DNA from: Achromobacter ruhlandii
Lineage (GTDB): Bacteria; Pseudomonadota; Gammaproteobacteria; Burkholderiales; Burkholderiaceae_B
Assembly (NCBI RefSeq): GCF_902859695.1
Contig: NZ_CADIJL010000018.1
Location: 1-64,000, forward strand
DNA: 64,000 bases
Direction: 5' to 3'
The notes beneath the pieces are model-generated. The model had not been told where the DNA came from. It searched no databases and was given only the letters and a program-made list of their open reading frames with translations. Position numbers and translations under genes: made by a program. This document shows, piece after piece, positions 19,819 to 29,312 of this stretch; position 1 is the stretch's first letter, and the number at the start of each line of letters is the position of its first letter.

Positions 19819-20760
19819 CTATCTTGCAATCCAATTCCGCAACGGATGTTCAGTCAACCCAGGACATGCCTGCACTAACCGGAACCGTGGATGCGTTGTG
19901 CTGTCTGTGTCATCTGCGTTTTTGCAGTTTGCTTCAACAGCGCCGCGCATTGTAGCGGTAATTTCCGTTTTCGCCAAAACGGCCTCCGACAGCTCGGAAA
20001 ACTCGGCGTACAAACACGCGCCAGATCCCGACATGCGAACTTGGGTTCCCGTGTTTTTCAACACACCCTGCTCTGCAAGCCACCGCGATGCCCTGAGAAC
20101 CTCAGGATAAAGTCGGTAGACCACCGGCTCCAAATCATTTTTCCCGAAGGAAAATGTAGGCGAAGCAAGAAAGTCCGCTATTGTGATGTAAGAAGAATCT
20201 CTTGTCAAATCGGGCGCGGAAAAAATTCCAACGGTCGGCACGCTCGCGTCCGGTTGCGCCACCAGATAGGCGCGCGCCGGCAGGTCCAGCGCCGTCAGTT
20301 TTTCGCCCACGCCCTCGGCAAAGGCGGACTGGCCGAACACGAACACCGGCACATCCGCGCCCAGCGGCAACGCCAGTTCCATCAGCTCGCGCCGCGACAG
20401 CCCGGTGCCCCACAGGCGGTTCAAGGCGATCAGCACGGTGGCCGCGTCGCTCGAACCGCCACCCAGGCCGCCGCCCTGCGGAATGCGCTTTTCCAGCGCG
20501 ATCTGCGCGCCCTGGCGCGTGCCGGTGGCCTGTTGCAGCGCGCGGGCGGCGCGCAGGGTGAGATCGTCCGCTTCGGACACGCCGGGCAGTTCCGCGGCGC
20601 GGCTGATGACGCCATCGGCGCGCGCCTCGAAATGCAGCGTGTCGCACAGATCGATGAAGCGGAAGGCGGTCTGCAGCAGGTGGTAGCCGTCGGCACGGCG
20701 GCCCACCACGTGCAGGAACAGGTTGACCTTGGCGGGTGCGGGTACGTCGTAGAGGGTCAC
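19819..20760 (-). CDS. ispE: 4-(cytidine 5'-diphospho)-2-C-methyl-D-erythritol kinase
   Basis: IspE is the GHMP-family kinase of the MEP isoprenoid pathway. The 313-residue product shows APAKVNLFLHVVGRRADGYH at the N-terminus, the GHMP ATP-loop PQGGGLGGGSSDAA, the LGADVPVFVFGQSAFAEG substrate segment and MSGSGACLYAEF near the C-terminus, followed by a somewhat long tail ending CPGLTEHPLRNWIAR. The order ispE - tRNA-Gln - prs - rplY - pth is a conserved betaproteobacterial arrangement. The usual upstream partner lolB is displaced by a chemoreceptor gene here. Confidence 0.95.
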   Translation of the reverse strand: MTLYDVPAPAKVNLFLHVVGRRADGYHLLQTAFRFIDLCDTLHFEARADGVISRAAELPGVSEADDLTLRAARALQQATGTRQGAQIALEKRIPQGGGLGGGSSDAATVLIALNRLWGTGLSRRELMELALPLGADVPVFVFGQSAFAEGVGEKLTALDLPARAYLVAQPDASVPTVGIFSAPDLTRDSSYITIADFLASPTFSFGKNDLEPVVYRLYPEVLRASRWLAEQGVLKNTGTQVRMSGSGACLYAEFSELSEAVLAKTEITATMRGAVEANCKNADDTDSTTHPRFRLVQACPGLTEHPLRNWIAR

Positions 20761-20951
20761 GGCGGATCGGGAAAAAAGACAGACGGGTCGATTTTAGCGA
20801 TCACCCGGCCCCGCGAGCGCCCGATGCCATGCGGGGCTCCGGCCCCTGGGGACTGGCGACAGGGCGGAGAATCGCCCTGTCGCCAGCCGGGAACGACATC
20901 ATGCGTCTCGCAGACGGGCCTCGGCCCGCCGACGCCGCCCCCGGCCACGGG

Positions 20952-22550
20952 TCAGGCGATCTGCGGCGCGACGCGGCCAGCCAGCCGTTCGGCCGGGGCC
21001 TCGATCACCTGCCCTTCCGGCAGCTTGAACACTGCCACCGCGCCCGCCAGCTGGCGCGCCTGCTCTTCGAGCGCGCCGGCCGCGGCGGCGGCCTGCTCCA
21101 CCAGCGCGGCGTTCTGCTGGGTCACGCCATCCATCTGCGTGACGGCGCGGTTGACCTGGTCGATGCCGGTGGCCTGCTCTTCCGACGCGGCGGATATCTC
21201 GCCCATCAGGCTGGTCACGCGCTGCACCGAATCGACGATCTCGCGCATGGTGGCGCCGGCGGTTTCGACCTGCTCGGAACCGACGCCGACCTTCTGCGCC
21301 GAGTCCTCGATGAGCTGCTTGATTTCCTTGGCGGCGGCGGCGCTGCGCTGGGCCAATGTGCGCACTTCGCTGGCGACCACGGCAAAGCCCTTGCCCTGCT
21401 CGCCGGCGCGCGCGGCCTCCACCGCGGCGTTCAGCGCCAGGATGTTGGTCTGGAAAGCGATGCCGTCGATCACGCCGACGATGTCGGAAATGCGCGACGA
21501 GCTGCCCTGGATGGCGCGCATGGTCTCGACCACGCTGGAGACGGCCTCGCCGCCGCGCTGCGCCACGGCGGCCGAAGCGGCGACCATGCGGTTGGCTTCG
21601 CGCGCGGTGTCGGCGTTCTGCTTCACGGTGGTGGCCAGTTCTTCCATGCTGGCGGCGGTTTCCTCCAGCGAGGCGGCCTGCTCTTCGGTGCGGCTGGACA
21701 GGTCGGCATTGCCGGACGAGATTTCGCGCGCGCCGACGTTGATCTCATCGACGCCGCGGCGCACCGTGGACACCGTGCGCACCAGGCTGTCCTGCATCGC
21801 GCGCAAGGCGTTGAGCAACGCGCCGATCTCGTTGCGGCCGCGATCGGCCACGCGGCGCGTCAGGTCGCCCTCGGCGATGCGGCGGAAGATCTCGCCGGCT
21901 TCCAGCAGCGGCCGCACGATCATGCGGCGGATCAGCACATGCGCGCCCACCGCCATCAACAGGCCCAGCACCAGGATGCCGGCCAGCAGGTACGAGAAGA
22001 TCATGTGGAACAGCGAGATCTCGTCCATCACCTCCTGGCCGGAGGCCTCGGCGCGCTTCATGAAGGCGTCACGCTCGGACACCAGCAGCTCCTGCACCTG
22101 TTGCGTGCCCTGCTTGAAGTAGGCGTCCATGTCGCCGGCCTCCAGCACCTTGCCGACGTTCTGCAGGTTGTTGCTGAGGTTGGTGTAGGCCTCGATCAGG
22201 TCCTTGGACACGACCTTCTCGTCGGCCGACAGGCCGCCGGCGAAGCCCTGGAAGGCGCGGTCACCCGCGGCGATGCGCTGGCGCGCCAGGCGCAGCGCGG
22301 TGGTGTCGCTGGCATTGCCCTGCGCCACCCGGGTGGCGTAGCGGCTCAGGTCGGTGCGCGCCGCCACCAGCGACAACGCGGCCGTGTTCACGGCACTGAC
22401 CTGTTGCGAGGAAAGGCGATAGAGCTGGCCGACGTCCTGGCTGGTCTGCCGCAGGGCGACGACACCCATGCCGCCCACCAGCAGCTGGAAAGTGAAAAAC
22501 AGCGCGATGATCCCCAAGAGCATCGTCGCGATTCGCGTATTCCTGAACAT
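20952..22550 (-). CDS. Methyl-accepting chemotaxis protein
   Basis: A 532-residue Tar/Tsr-type chemoreceptor. It has an N-terminal membrane helix (about residues 8-30), a periplasmic four-helix-bundle ligand domain, a second membrane helix near 185-205, a HAMP domain ([24 protein letters not shown]) and a cytoplasmic coiled coil with the conserved hairpin-tip segment [20 protein letters not shown]. It ends GRVAPQIA without an NWETF-type pentapeptide tether for CheR/CheB. The ATG at 22550 is chosen because GGAG lies about 8 bases upstream; an ATG two codons earlier is too close to it. The gene lies alone between lolB and ispE. The ligand is unknown. Confidence 0.9.
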   Translation of the reverse strand: MFRNTRIATMLLGIIALFFTFQLLVGGMGVVALRQTSQDVGQLYRLSSQQVSAVNTAALSLVAARTDLSRYATRVAQGNASDTTALRLARQRIAAGDRAFQGFAGGLSADEKVVSKDLIEAYTNLSNNLQNVGKVLEAGDMDAYFKQGTQQVQELLVSERDAFMKRAEASGQEVMDEISLFHMIFSYLLAGILVLGLLMAVGAHVLIRRMIVRPLLEAGEIFRRIAEGDLTRRVADRGRNEIGALLNALRAMQDSLVRTVSTVRRGVDEINVGAREISSGNADLSSRTEEQAASLEETAASMEELATTVKQNADTAREANRMVAASAAVAQRGGEAVSSVVETMRAIQGSSSRISDIVGVIDGIAFQTNILALNAAVEAARAGEQGKGFAVVASEVRTLAQRSAAAAKEIKQLIEDSAQKVGVGSEQVETAGATMREIVDSVQRVTSLMGEISAASEEQATGIDQVNRAVTQMDGVTQQNAALVEQAAAAAGALEEQARQLAGAVAVFKLPEGQVIEAPAERLAGRVAPQIA

Positions 22551-22738
22551 TGGCATTCTCCGTAAAAAAGCGGCGGCGCGATCCGCGGCCACCGACCTTG
22601 CATGCCGCGCGCAGGGGTCTTGCACGCGGGGATCGGAGGATTATTCAGGCTAAACAGAATCTATCAATCAGTAACAGCGTCGATTTTGCAACGCTGATTT
22701 GCTGATTGAGGCGGAAGGGACGTGCTACCGCCAGACGA

Positions 22739-22764
22739 CACAACGGCCCCGCGGGGCCGTCGTG
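22739..22764 (-). terminator. GC-rich hairpin after lolB
   Basis: A near-perfect palindrome centred on GGCCCCGCGGGGCC (22745-22758), extended to 22739-22764 with one G-U pair on the minus strand, lies just downstream of the lolB stop. There is no clear T tract, so it may be a Rho-assisted or pausing hairpin rather than an intrinsic terminator. Confidence 0.45.
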
Positions 22765-22785
22765 GATGTCACAAAGCGGTAGCAA

Positions 22786-23379
22786 TCAGGGCTGGTTGAC
22801 GACCAGGCGCACCATGATGCGGCGGCCCGGCTCCTGGCGCTCCAGCACCAGCATCTGCGGGCCAAGCGTGTCGTAGCGCGACAGCCGCGCGCGCCAGCCG
22901 CCCTGCTCGAAGGCCACGGGGCGGCCCAGGTCGTCGTTGGACACGTCGGTGGCCTCGGGCTGGCCCGGCAGCTTGCCGCGCAGCCAGTCGCGCATGCCGG
23001 ATACCGGCATGCTGCTGCCCAGGGCGTCTTCGGCCAGGGCATCGGGGTTGTCGGCCACCAGGCGGGTGCCGTCGGCCTTGGTCAGGCTGGCCGCGCCGGG
23101 CTGGCCTTCGACCCGCGCCTCGGTCGAACCGAGCGGATTGGTCAGGTCGAGCACGTAGCGGCGGCCGTCGTCCGACCAGGAGAATCCGCCTTGCACGGCG
23201 CTCTGCTTGCCGTTTTCCTCGTTGACCGTGATGGCGAAGCGCCCGATGCGCGAGAAGGCGTCCGGCGACGTGCCTTCAATCGGCTTGGGCGTGGTGGTGC
23301 AGGCCGCCAGCACGAACGCCAGCATGGCCAGCAGCGCCCAGCGCATCCCGCCCAGACTGCCGCGCAACGCTGCCGTCAC
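22786..23379 (-). CDS. lolB: Outer-membrane lipoprotein receptor LolB
   Basis: LolB accepts lipoproteins from periplasmic LolA and inserts them into the outer membrane. The 197-residue precursor has a hydrophobic signal and the lipobox LAAC with lipidated C27, then the LolB fold with FSRIGRFAITVNEENGKQ, GGFSWSD and LDLTNPLGSTEARV. Length matches the family. The GTG start at 23379 overlaps the stop of the TPR gene (GTGA); an internal ATG at residue 12 just before the hydrophobic core is an alternative. TPR gene, lolB and ispE are usually neighbours in this group of bacteria. Confidence 0.92.
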   Translation of the reverse strand: MTAALRGSLGGMRWALLAMLAFVLAACTTTPKPIEGTSPDAFSRIGRFAITVNEENGKQSAVQGGFSWSDDGRRYVLDLTNPLGSTEARVEGQPGAASLTKADGTRLVADNPDALAEDALGSSMPVSGMRDWLRGKLPGQPEATDVSNDDLGRPVAFEQGGWRARLSRYDTLGPQMLVLERQEPGRRIMVRLVVNQP

Positions 23380-25199
23380 AGGCTGACCCCCAGGCGCTTG
23401 ATGACGTCGAGCACGGTCTTGTTCTTGGGATCCTTCTGCACCGCGGCGCGCAGCAGCTCGACCGCCTGGTCGCGCTTGCCCTGGGTCCAGAGCACCTCGG
23501 CCAGATGGGCGGCGATGTCGGCCTCGGGCCGCACGCCATAGGCGCGGCGCAGGTAATCGACCGCGGCGACCTGGTCGCCCATGCGGAATTTGACCCAGCC
23601 CATGCTGTCCAGGATGAACGGGTCGTTGGGCGACAGTTCCAGCGCCTGGGTGATCAGGTCCAGCGCTTCGGGCAGGCGCTGGTTGTGGTCGGCCAGCGTG
23701 TAGCCGAGCGCGTTGTAGGCGTGGGCGTGCTCGGGATCCAGCGCGATGACCTGGCGCAACATGCGTTCGAGGTCGGCCAGGCGGTCCTGGCGCTCGTACA
23801 GCATGGCCAGCTCGTACTTGATTTCGACGGTGTCGGGCAGCGCCTGGTCGGCCGCTTCCAGCACCGACACGGCCTGGCCGACGCGGTCGGCGTCGCGCAG
23901 GATCTGGGCCTTGGTCAGCACGCCCAGGGTGCGTTCTTCCTCGTCCTGGGGCGCGGCGGCGTCGACCATCTTGATGGCGTCGTCGATGCGGCCGGACTTG
24001 GCGCGCAGGGCGGCCTGGCGCATGCGCGCCGAGAAACGCAGCGACGGATCGTCGATGCGGCCCAGTTCCGCGATGGCTTCGTCGTACTGGCCCTGGTCTT
24101 CGGCGATGCGCGACAGCAGCACGTGGGCGTCGGCCGCGGCGGCGCCGGCGTCGGTGGCGCCCGGCACGATGGCGCGCTGGCGCTGGTTCTGCACGTCCAG
24201 GTACTGCTGCAGCAGCGCCTTGGCCTGCGGCAGCTGGCCGGCCTTGTAGGCCAGCTGGGCCTGCATGAAGAGCAGATCGAAGTCTTCCGGCGAGCGCCGC
24301 GACATGGCCTGCAGTTCGGCCAGGGCGCCGTTGTAGTCGCCGGCGTCGGCCATCTGGCCGGCCAGCATCAGGCGCACCTTGCGGGCGTTGGGATTGCGAT
24401 TGATGTACGCGCGGGCATCGGCCTGCGCGCGCTGCGGGTCGACCTTGGCGCCATATTCCAGGACGCGCTGGGCGGCCGGCTCGGACTTGGGATCGGCGGC
24501 CAGGGCGGCGCGGGCCTCCTGCGAAGCGCGCGGGTAGTCGCCGGCGGCCGAGGCCACGTCCGCCAGCGCCAGGTGGGCGGCAGGCAGCTTGCGCACGCTG
24601 TCGCTCAGCGCTTCGTCGAGGATGCGCAGCGCCAGGCGGCGATCGTTCAGGCGGCTCAGCACGGCCAGGGCCTGGCCGATGGCGGCCGGCTTGTCGCGCG
24701 AGGCGTCGATGCGGTTGCGCAGCGCCTGCGACAGACCCTTGGTCTGGCCGTTGGCGGCGGCCAGCGCCAGTTCGGTGGAGCTGGCTTCCAGGTCGTTGGG
24801 CGACAGGCGGGCCCAGACCCGGGCCGCGTCCAGGGCGCCCGGCAGGTTGCCGCCGGCCAGCTGGAATTCCAGGCCGCGGCGCGCCAGGCGGGGATCGCCG
24901 GTGTCGCGGGCCAGGCCGACCATGGTGTTGGCGGCGGTGCCGTACATGCCGCGCTGGGCGGCGATTTCCGACGCGAGGACGCGGTAGAAGATGTCGGCGG
25001 TCAGGGTCACGTAGGGCAATTGGCCCGGACGCAGACGGATCACCTCGGTTTCAGGCTGGCGGCTCTGCGGCGCCATGCGGGGGCCGGTCGCATCGCGCGT
25101 CCGGCTGTCGGCGGCCTGGGCTTGGGGAGCCAGGGCGGAGGCCAACGCAAGCGCCAGCGCGGCAATCCCGATATTCATTTGTTTGAAAGACGACTTCAC
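23376..25199 (-). CDS. Exported tetratricopeptide-repeat protein
   Basis: A roughly 607-residue protein made almost wholly of TPR helix pairs, with clear repeats such as [40 protein letters not shown] and [20 protein letters not shown] in the last third. A signal peptide precedes them, ending [12 protein letters not shown] start at 25199 adds VKSSFKQ, giving the basic n-region a signal peptide needs, and has a GGACGG sequence upstream; the ATG at 25178 lacks both. TPR proteins encoded upstream of lolB are conserved in betaproteobacteria, suggesting a role in envelope or lipoprotein assembly, but the specific function is unknown. Confidence 0.85.
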   Translation of the reverse strand: MKSSFKQMNIGIAALALALASALAPQAQAADSRTRDATGPRMAPQSRQPETEVIRLRPGQLPYVTLTADIFYRVLASEIAAQRGMYGTAANTMVGLARDTGDPRLARRGLEFQLAGGNLPGALDAARVWARLSPNDLEASSTELALAAANGQTKGLSQALRNRIDASRDKPAAIGQALAVLSRLNDRRLALRILDEALSDSVRKLPAAHLALADVASAAGDYPRASQEARAALAADPKSEPAAQRVLEYGAKVDPQRAQADARAYINRNPNARKVRLMLAGQMADAGDYNGALAELQAMSRRSPEDFDLLFMQAQLAYKAGQLPQAKALLQQYLDVQNQRQRAIVPGATDAGAAAADAHVLLSRIAEDQGQYDEAIAELGRIDDPSLRFSARMRQAALRAKSGRIDDAIKMVDAAAPQDEEERTLGVLTKAQILRDADRVGQAVSVLEAADQALPDTVEIKYELAMLYERQDRLADLERMLRQVIALDPEHAHAYNALGYTLADHNQRLPEALDLITQALELSPNDPFILDSMGWVKFRMGDQVAAVDYLRRAYGVRPEADIAAHLAEVLWTQGKRDQAVELLRAAVQKDPKNKTVLDVIKRLGVSL

Positions 25200-25260
25200 G
25201 CGGCCCGTCCGGTTGGTGGCACAATCTTCGTACACGCAATTGATGATCTTACACTGGCTC

Positions 25261-26088
25261 ATGCCGGAACTGCCTGAAGTTGAAACCACGCGTCGGGGAA
25301 TCGACGCCGTCATCACCGGCCGCCCCCTCGCGCGGCTGGTCGTCCACGAGTCCCGGATGCGCTGGCCCATCCCGGCCGACCTGCCCGACCTGGTGGGCGG
25401 GCGGACCGTGCTGGAATGCGGCCGGCGCGGCAAATACCTGCTGCTGCGCTTTGACCACGGCACCCAGATCGTGCACCTGGGCATGTCCGGGTCGCTGCGC
25501 AGCGTGGCCCCGGGTGAATTCCTGCGCAAGCACGACCACGTCGAATGGATCTTCGACCAGGCCGTGTTGCGGCTGCATGACCCGCGCCGCTTCGGCGCCG
25601 TGCTGTGGCACCCCGATGCGGACGGACCGGTCGAAAACCACCCCCTGCTGGCCAAGCTCGGCATCGAGCCGTTCGACCCGCGCTTTGACGGCGCCTGGCT
25701 GCACCACCACTTCAAGAACCACGGCGCCGCGATCAAGCAGGTGCTGCTGGCCGGCATGGCGGTGGTCGGCGTGGGCAATATCTACGCCTCCGAAAGCCTG
25801 TTCCGCGCCCGCATCAATCCCAAGACCCCGGCCAACAAACTGTCGCGCGCCCGCTGCGACCGCCTGGCGGACATGGTGCGCGCCACCCTGGCCGACGCCC
25901 TGACCTCCGGCGGCAGCACCCTGCGCGACTACGTCGGCGCCACCGGCGAACCGGGCGCGTATTTCGAGATCCACGCGGCGGTCTACGAGCGCGCCGGCCA
26001 GCCCTGCCGGGTCTGCGGCACGCCCATCAAGCGCATCGTCCAGGGCCAGCGGGCCACCTACTACTGCCCGAAGTGCCAGAAGACCTGA
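25261..26088 (+). CDS. mutM: Formamidopyrimidine-DNA glycosylase (Fpg/MutM)
   Basis: MutM is the bifunctional glycosylase/AP lyase that removes 8-oxoguanine and formamidopyrimidines. The 275-residue product begins [13 protein letters not shown], exposing the catalytic Pro2 and Glu3, has K58 in the RRGKYLL segment, the helix-two-turn-helix [15 protein letters not shown] and a C-terminal CxxC...CxxC zinc finger ([10 protein letters not shown] ... YYCPKCQK). The ATG at 25261 is fixed by the requirement for Pro at position 2. It is divergent from the TPR gene with about 60 bases between. Confidence 0.96.
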   Translation: MPELPEVETTRRGIDAVITGRPLARLVVHESRMRWPIPADLPDLVGGRTVLECGRRGKYLLLRFDHGTQIVHLGMSGSLRSVAPGEFLRKHDHVEWIFDQAVLRLHDPRRFGAVLWHPDADGPVENHPLLAKLGIEPFDPRFDGAWLHHHFKNHGAAIKQVLLAGMAVVGVGNIYASESLFRARINPKTPANKLSRARCDRLADMVRATLADALTSGGSTLRDYVGATGEPGAYFEIHAAVYERAGQPCRVCGTPIKRIVQGQRATYYCPKCQKT

Positions 26089-26147
26089 GCGCGCGCGCCA
26101 GCACACCCAACCCCCTGGGGCCGCCCGCGGCCTGAAAGGTTCCCCTC

Positions 26148-26168
26148 CGGGCCGCCCTGCGCGGCCCG
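26148..26168 (+). terminator. GC-rich hairpin after mutM
   Basis: An 8-bp perfect stem CGGGCCGC/GCGGCCCG (26148-26155 and 26161-26168) with loop CCTGC lies 60 bases after the mutM stop. No T tract follows, so termination is only a possibility. Confidence 0.35.
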
Positions 26169-26225
26169 GCGGCATTTGGACACCCCCGGAAACCCAAGGG
26201 AAATCCCTGCCAAAAAGGGTCTATT

Positions 26226-26271
26226 CGTTTATAGCAAACGTATTGCACAACCACTAACGCCACGCTATAGT
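26226..26271 (+). promoter_or_regulatory. Sigma-70 promoter and small palindrome before the MBL-fold gene
   Basis: TTGCAC (26243-26248) and TATAGT (26266-26271) are separated by exactly 17 bases, a strong promoter, about 40 bases upstream of the next start codon. Just upstream of the -35 is the inverted repeat CGTTT-ATAGC-AAACG (26226-26240), positioned for an activator or repressor of the catabolic operon. Confidence 0.7.
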
Positions 26272-26313
26272 CCCTCCACACACCCTATTCCTATAAAAGT
26301 GGAAGGAGCCTCC

Positions 26314-27267
26314 ATGAGCAAGCAATTCGCTTCGCACGCCGACCTGGCCGACAAGGTCGTGTCGTTCGAAAAGCTGTCCGACAACGCCTATGCCTATACC
26401 GCCGAAGGCGACCCCAACACGGGTGTGATCATCGGCGACGAGGCCGTCATGGTGGTCGATACCCAGGCCACGCCGGTGATGGCGCAGGACGTCATCCGCC
26501 GCATCCGCGAAGTCACCGACAAGCCGATCAAGTACATCCTGCTGTCGCACTACCACGCGGTGCGCGTGTTCGGCGCCTCGGCCTACAACGCCCAGGAGAT
26601 CCTGGCCAGCCGCGACACCTACGACCTGATCGCCGAGCGCGGCGAGCAGGACAAGGCCAGCGAGATCGGCCGCTTCCCGCGCCTGTTCCGCAACGCCGAA
26701 TCGATTCCCCCCGGCCTGGTCTGGCCCACCATGACCTTCAAGGGCGAGATGACCGTCAACCTGGGCAATCTGGAAGTCAAGCTGCTGCAGGTCGGCCGCG
26801 GCCACACCAAGGGCGACACCATCGCCTGGCTGCCCGAGCAGAAGATCCTGTTCGCCGGCGACCTGGTCGAATACCAGTCCACCCCCTACTGCGGCGACGC
26901 CTACTTCCGCGACTGGCCCAGCACGCTGGATGCGCTGTCGGGCTTCGAGGCCGAAAAGATGGTGCCCGGCCGCGGCCCCGCGCTCAAGAACGCCACCGAA
27001 GTGCGCCAGGGCCTGGCCGGCACGCGCGCCTTCCTGACCGACCTGTACGGCGCGGTCAACCGCGGCGTGGCCGAGGGCAAGGACCTGAAGACGATCTACC
27101 GCGAGGTCTACGACTTCATGAAGCCGCGCTACAGCGACTGGGTCATCTTCGACCACTGCATGCCGTTCGACGTATCGCGCGCCTACGACGAGGCCACCGG
27201 CCACGTCCATCCGCGCATCTGGACCGACAAGCGCGACCTGGAAATGTGGGCCCAGCTGGAGGGCTGA
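26314..27267 (+). CDS. Metallo-beta-lactamase-fold protein with altered metal site
   Basis: A 317-residue cytosolic protein with the MBL fold. An AAGGAG ribosome-binding site lies 5 bases before the ATG. The family motif HxHxDH appears here as HYHAVR: H79 and H81 are kept, but the Asp and third His are replaced by V83 and R84. H164 (GRGHTKGD) and D183 (LFAGDLVE) are present, while the usual C-terminal metal His (PGHG) reads PGRG with R220. Thus metal site 1 looks intact and site 2 lost. It is the first gene before a flavoprotein hydroxylase in an aromatic catabolic cluster; the reaction is unknown, with hydrolysis of a pathway ester, thioester or lactone a guess. Confidence 0.8.
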   Translation: MSKQFASHADLADKVVSFEKLSDNAYAYTAEGDPNTGVIIGDEAVMVVDTQATPVMAQDVIRRIREVTDKPIKYILLSHYHAVRVFGASAYNAQEILASRDTYDLIAERGEQDKASEIGRFPRLFRNAESIPPGLVWPTMTFKGEMTVNLGNLEVKLLQVGRGHTKGDTIAWLPEQKILFAGDLVEYQSTPYCGDAYFRDWPSTLDALSGFEAEKMVPGRGPALKNATEVRQGLAGTRAFLTDLYGAVNRGVAEGKDLKTIYREVYDFMKPRYSDWVIFDHCMPFDVSRAYDEATGHVHPRIWTDKRDLEMWAQLEG

Positions 27268-27272
27268 TCCCG

Positions 27273-27360
27273 CGCGGCCGGTTCGCCGGCCGCGGTTCCA
27301 CCGATTGAAACGGCGCCGCGCGACCCGCCGGCCAGCGGCCGCGGGCAGCGCGCGGCGCCG
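27273..27360 (+). other. Two strong intercistronic hairpins between the MBL and hydroxylase genes
   Basis: A 9-bp stem closed by a TTCG tetraloop (27273-27281 with 27286-27294) is followed by a 12-bp perfect stem (27311-27322 with 27349-27360) whose interior can also pair. No T tract follows on the plus strand. They are likely to stabilise or partially terminate the MBL transcript, setting its level relative to the hydroxylase gene. Confidence 0.55.
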
Positions 27361-27396
27361 CGCATAAAAACAAAATGACCCACACAGGAGACAACC

Positions 27397-29076
27397 GTGG
27401 GAGACATCGACTTTCAGGCGATGGAGTTCGCCTATGAAAAACACGACGACCAGGCCGCCGCGACGCAGGCGCGCCACCCGGTGGTGGTGGTGGGCGCCGG
27501 CCCGGTCGGCCTGACCACGGCGCTGGACCTGGCGCGCCAGGGCGTCAGGGTGGTGGTGCTGGATGACGACTACCGCCTGTCCACCGGCTCGCGCGCCATC
27601 TGCTTTTCCAAGCGCACCCTGGAAATCTGGGACCGCCTCGGCGTCGGCCAGCGCATGGTCGACAAGGGCGTGTCGTGGAACGTGGGCAAGGTGTTCTTCC
27701 GCGACCAGGAAGTGTGGCGCTTCGACCTGCTGCCCGAGCCCGGCCACCGCCGCCCCGCCTTCATCAACCTGCAGCAGTACTACGCCGAAGGCTATCTGTA
27801 CGAGCAGGCGCGCCAGGAACCGAACATCGACCTGCGCTGGAAGAACAAGGTGGTGGGGCTGGAGCAGACCGGCGACGGCGTGGTGCTGTCGATCGACACC
27901 CCCGAGGGCGGCTACGCGCTGCGCGCCGATTGGCTGGTGGCCTGTGACGGCGCCCGCTCGCCGGTGCGCAAGCTGATCGGCCAGGAAAGCCATGGCCGCA
28001 TCTTCCGCGACCGCTTCCTGATCGCCGACGTCAAGATGAAGGCCGACTTCCCGGCCGAGCGCTGGTTCTGGTTCGACCCGCCCTTCCACCCCAATCAATC
28101 GGTGCTGCTGCACATGCAGCCCGACAACGTCTGGCGCATCGACTTCCAGCTGGGCTGGAACGCCGACCCGGTCGAGGCCGTCAAGCCCGAGAACGTGCTG
28201 CCGCGCATCCGCGCCCTGCTCGGCCCGGACGCGCAATTCGACCTGGAATGGGTCAGCGTCTACACCTTCGCCTGCGAGCGCATGGACAAGTTCCGCCACG
28301 GCCGCGTGGTGTTCGCCGGCGACTCGGCGCACCGCGTCTCGCCGTTCGGCGCGCGCGGCGCCAACAGCGGCGTGCAGGACGCCGAGAACCTGGCCTGGAA
28401 ACTGCGCCTGGTGCTGGCCGGCCAGGCGCCCGAATCGCTGATCGACAGTTACGCCGCCGAGCGCGAGCACGCCGCCGACGAGAACATCCTGAATTCGTCG
28501 CGCGCCACCGACTTCATCACGCCCAAGAGCGACATCAGCCGCAGTTTCCGCAACGCGGTGCTGAACCTGGCCCGCACCCATGCATTCGCGCGTTCGCTGG
28601 TCAACAGCGGCCGGCTGTCGCTGCCCGCCACGTACATCGATTCGCCGCTGAACAGCCCCGACAGCGACACCTTCGCCGGCCGCATGCGGCCCGGCGCGGT
28701 GGCGCTGGACGCGCCGGTGCGCGGGTCTGGCGACTCGCCCTGGTGGCTGTCGCAGCTGGGAACGGGCTTCACGCTGGCGCTGTTCTGCGGCGACGCCCCG
28801 CCCGACGCGCAGACCCTGCAGGCCCTGCGCGCGCTGCGCCTGGCGGCCGTGCCGGTCTCACCCGTGCTGGTGGCCAGCCCGGGTTGCGAGGCCGCCGGCT
28901 GGCCGGATGACCTGGCGCGGGTCATCGACGTCGAAGGGCTGCTGGCCCAGCGCTATGACGCGCTGTCCGGCACCGCCTACCTGATCCGCCCCGACCAGCA
29001 CATCGCCGCGCGCTGGCGCGCCTTCCAGCCCGACGCGGTGGCGTCGGCCGTCAACCGCGCCATTGGCCGCGCCTGA
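27397..29076 (+). CDS. FAD-dependent aromatic hydroxylase, MhaA-like (3-hydroxyphenylacetate 6-hydroxylase flavoprotein)
   Basis: A 559-residue class A flavoprotein monooxygenase. It has the dinucleotide motif GAGPVG at 33-38, the DG motif CDGARSP near 184-190 and the second FAD motif GDSAHRVSPFGARGANSGV near 307-325, then a thioredoxin-like C-terminal domain. The GTG start at 27397 has AGGAG 6 bases upstream. The directly following 72-residue DUF2783 gene and the neighbouring homogentisate genes match the two-component MhaA/MhaB enzyme of Pseudomonas putida, which hydroxylates 3-hydroxyphenylacetate to homogentisate using NADH. Family membership is seen; the substrate is inferred from context, and MhpA-like or hydroxybenzoate hydroxylases remain possible. 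Confidence 0.8.
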   Translation: MGDIDFQAMEFAYEKHDDQAAATQARHPVVVVGAGPVGLTTALDLARQGVRVVVLDDDYRLSTGSRAICFSKRTLEIWDRLGVGQRMVDKGVSWNVGKVFFRDQEVWRFDLLPEPGHRRPAFINLQQYYAEGYLYEQARQEPNIDLRWKNKVVGLEQTGDGVVLSIDTPEGGYALRADWLVACDGARSPVRKLIGQESHGRIFRDRFLIADVKMKADFPAERWFWFDPPFHPNQSVLLHMQPDNVWRIDFQLGWNADPVEAVKPENVLPRIRALLGPDAQFDLEWVSVYTFACERMDKFRHGRVVFAGDSAHRVSPFGARGANSGVQDAENLAWKLRLVLAGQAPESLIDSYAAEREHAADENILNSSRATDFITPKSDISRSFRNAVLNLARTHAFARSLVNSGRLSLPATYIDSPLNSPDSDTFAGRMRPGAVALDAPVRGSGDSPWWLSQLGTGFTLALFCGDAPPDAQTLQALRALRLAAVPVSPVLVASPGCEAAGWPDDLARVIDVEGLLAQRYDALSGTAYLIRPDQHIAARWRAFQPDAVASAVNRAIGRA

Positions 29077-29093
29077 ATACGGAGGCCCTTTCC

Positions 29094-29312
29094 ATGCTGA
29101 TTACCGAAACCAACCTGGCCGCGCCGGACGACTTCTACGAAGCGCTGATCGACGCCCATCGCGACCTGAGTAACGAGCAGAGCCAGGAAATGAACGCGGC
29201 GCTGATCCTGCTGCTGGCCAACCACCTGGGCGACATGGCGGTGCTGCGCGAGGCGCTGGCGCAGGCCCGCGCGTCGGTCACGCCGGCGGCGAACCCACCG
29301 CAAACGCATTGA
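29094..29312 (+). CDS. DUF2783 small protein, MhaB-like hydroxylase partner
   Basis: A 72-residue helical protein with the DUF2783 pattern LAAPDDFYEALIDAHRDLS followed by LILLLANHLGDMAVLREAL. A GGAGG ribosome-binding site precedes the ATG and the gene lies 17 bases after the flavoprotein hydroxylase. In the MhaAB system a similarly small coupling protein is needed so that NADH oxidation by the flavoprotein leads to hydroxylation; I infer the same role here. Its last 35 bases overlap the end of the convergent LysR gene. Confidence 0.75.
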   Translation: MLITETNLAAPDDFYEALIDAHRDLSNEQSQEMNAALILLLANHLGDMAVLREALAQARASVTPAANPPQTH

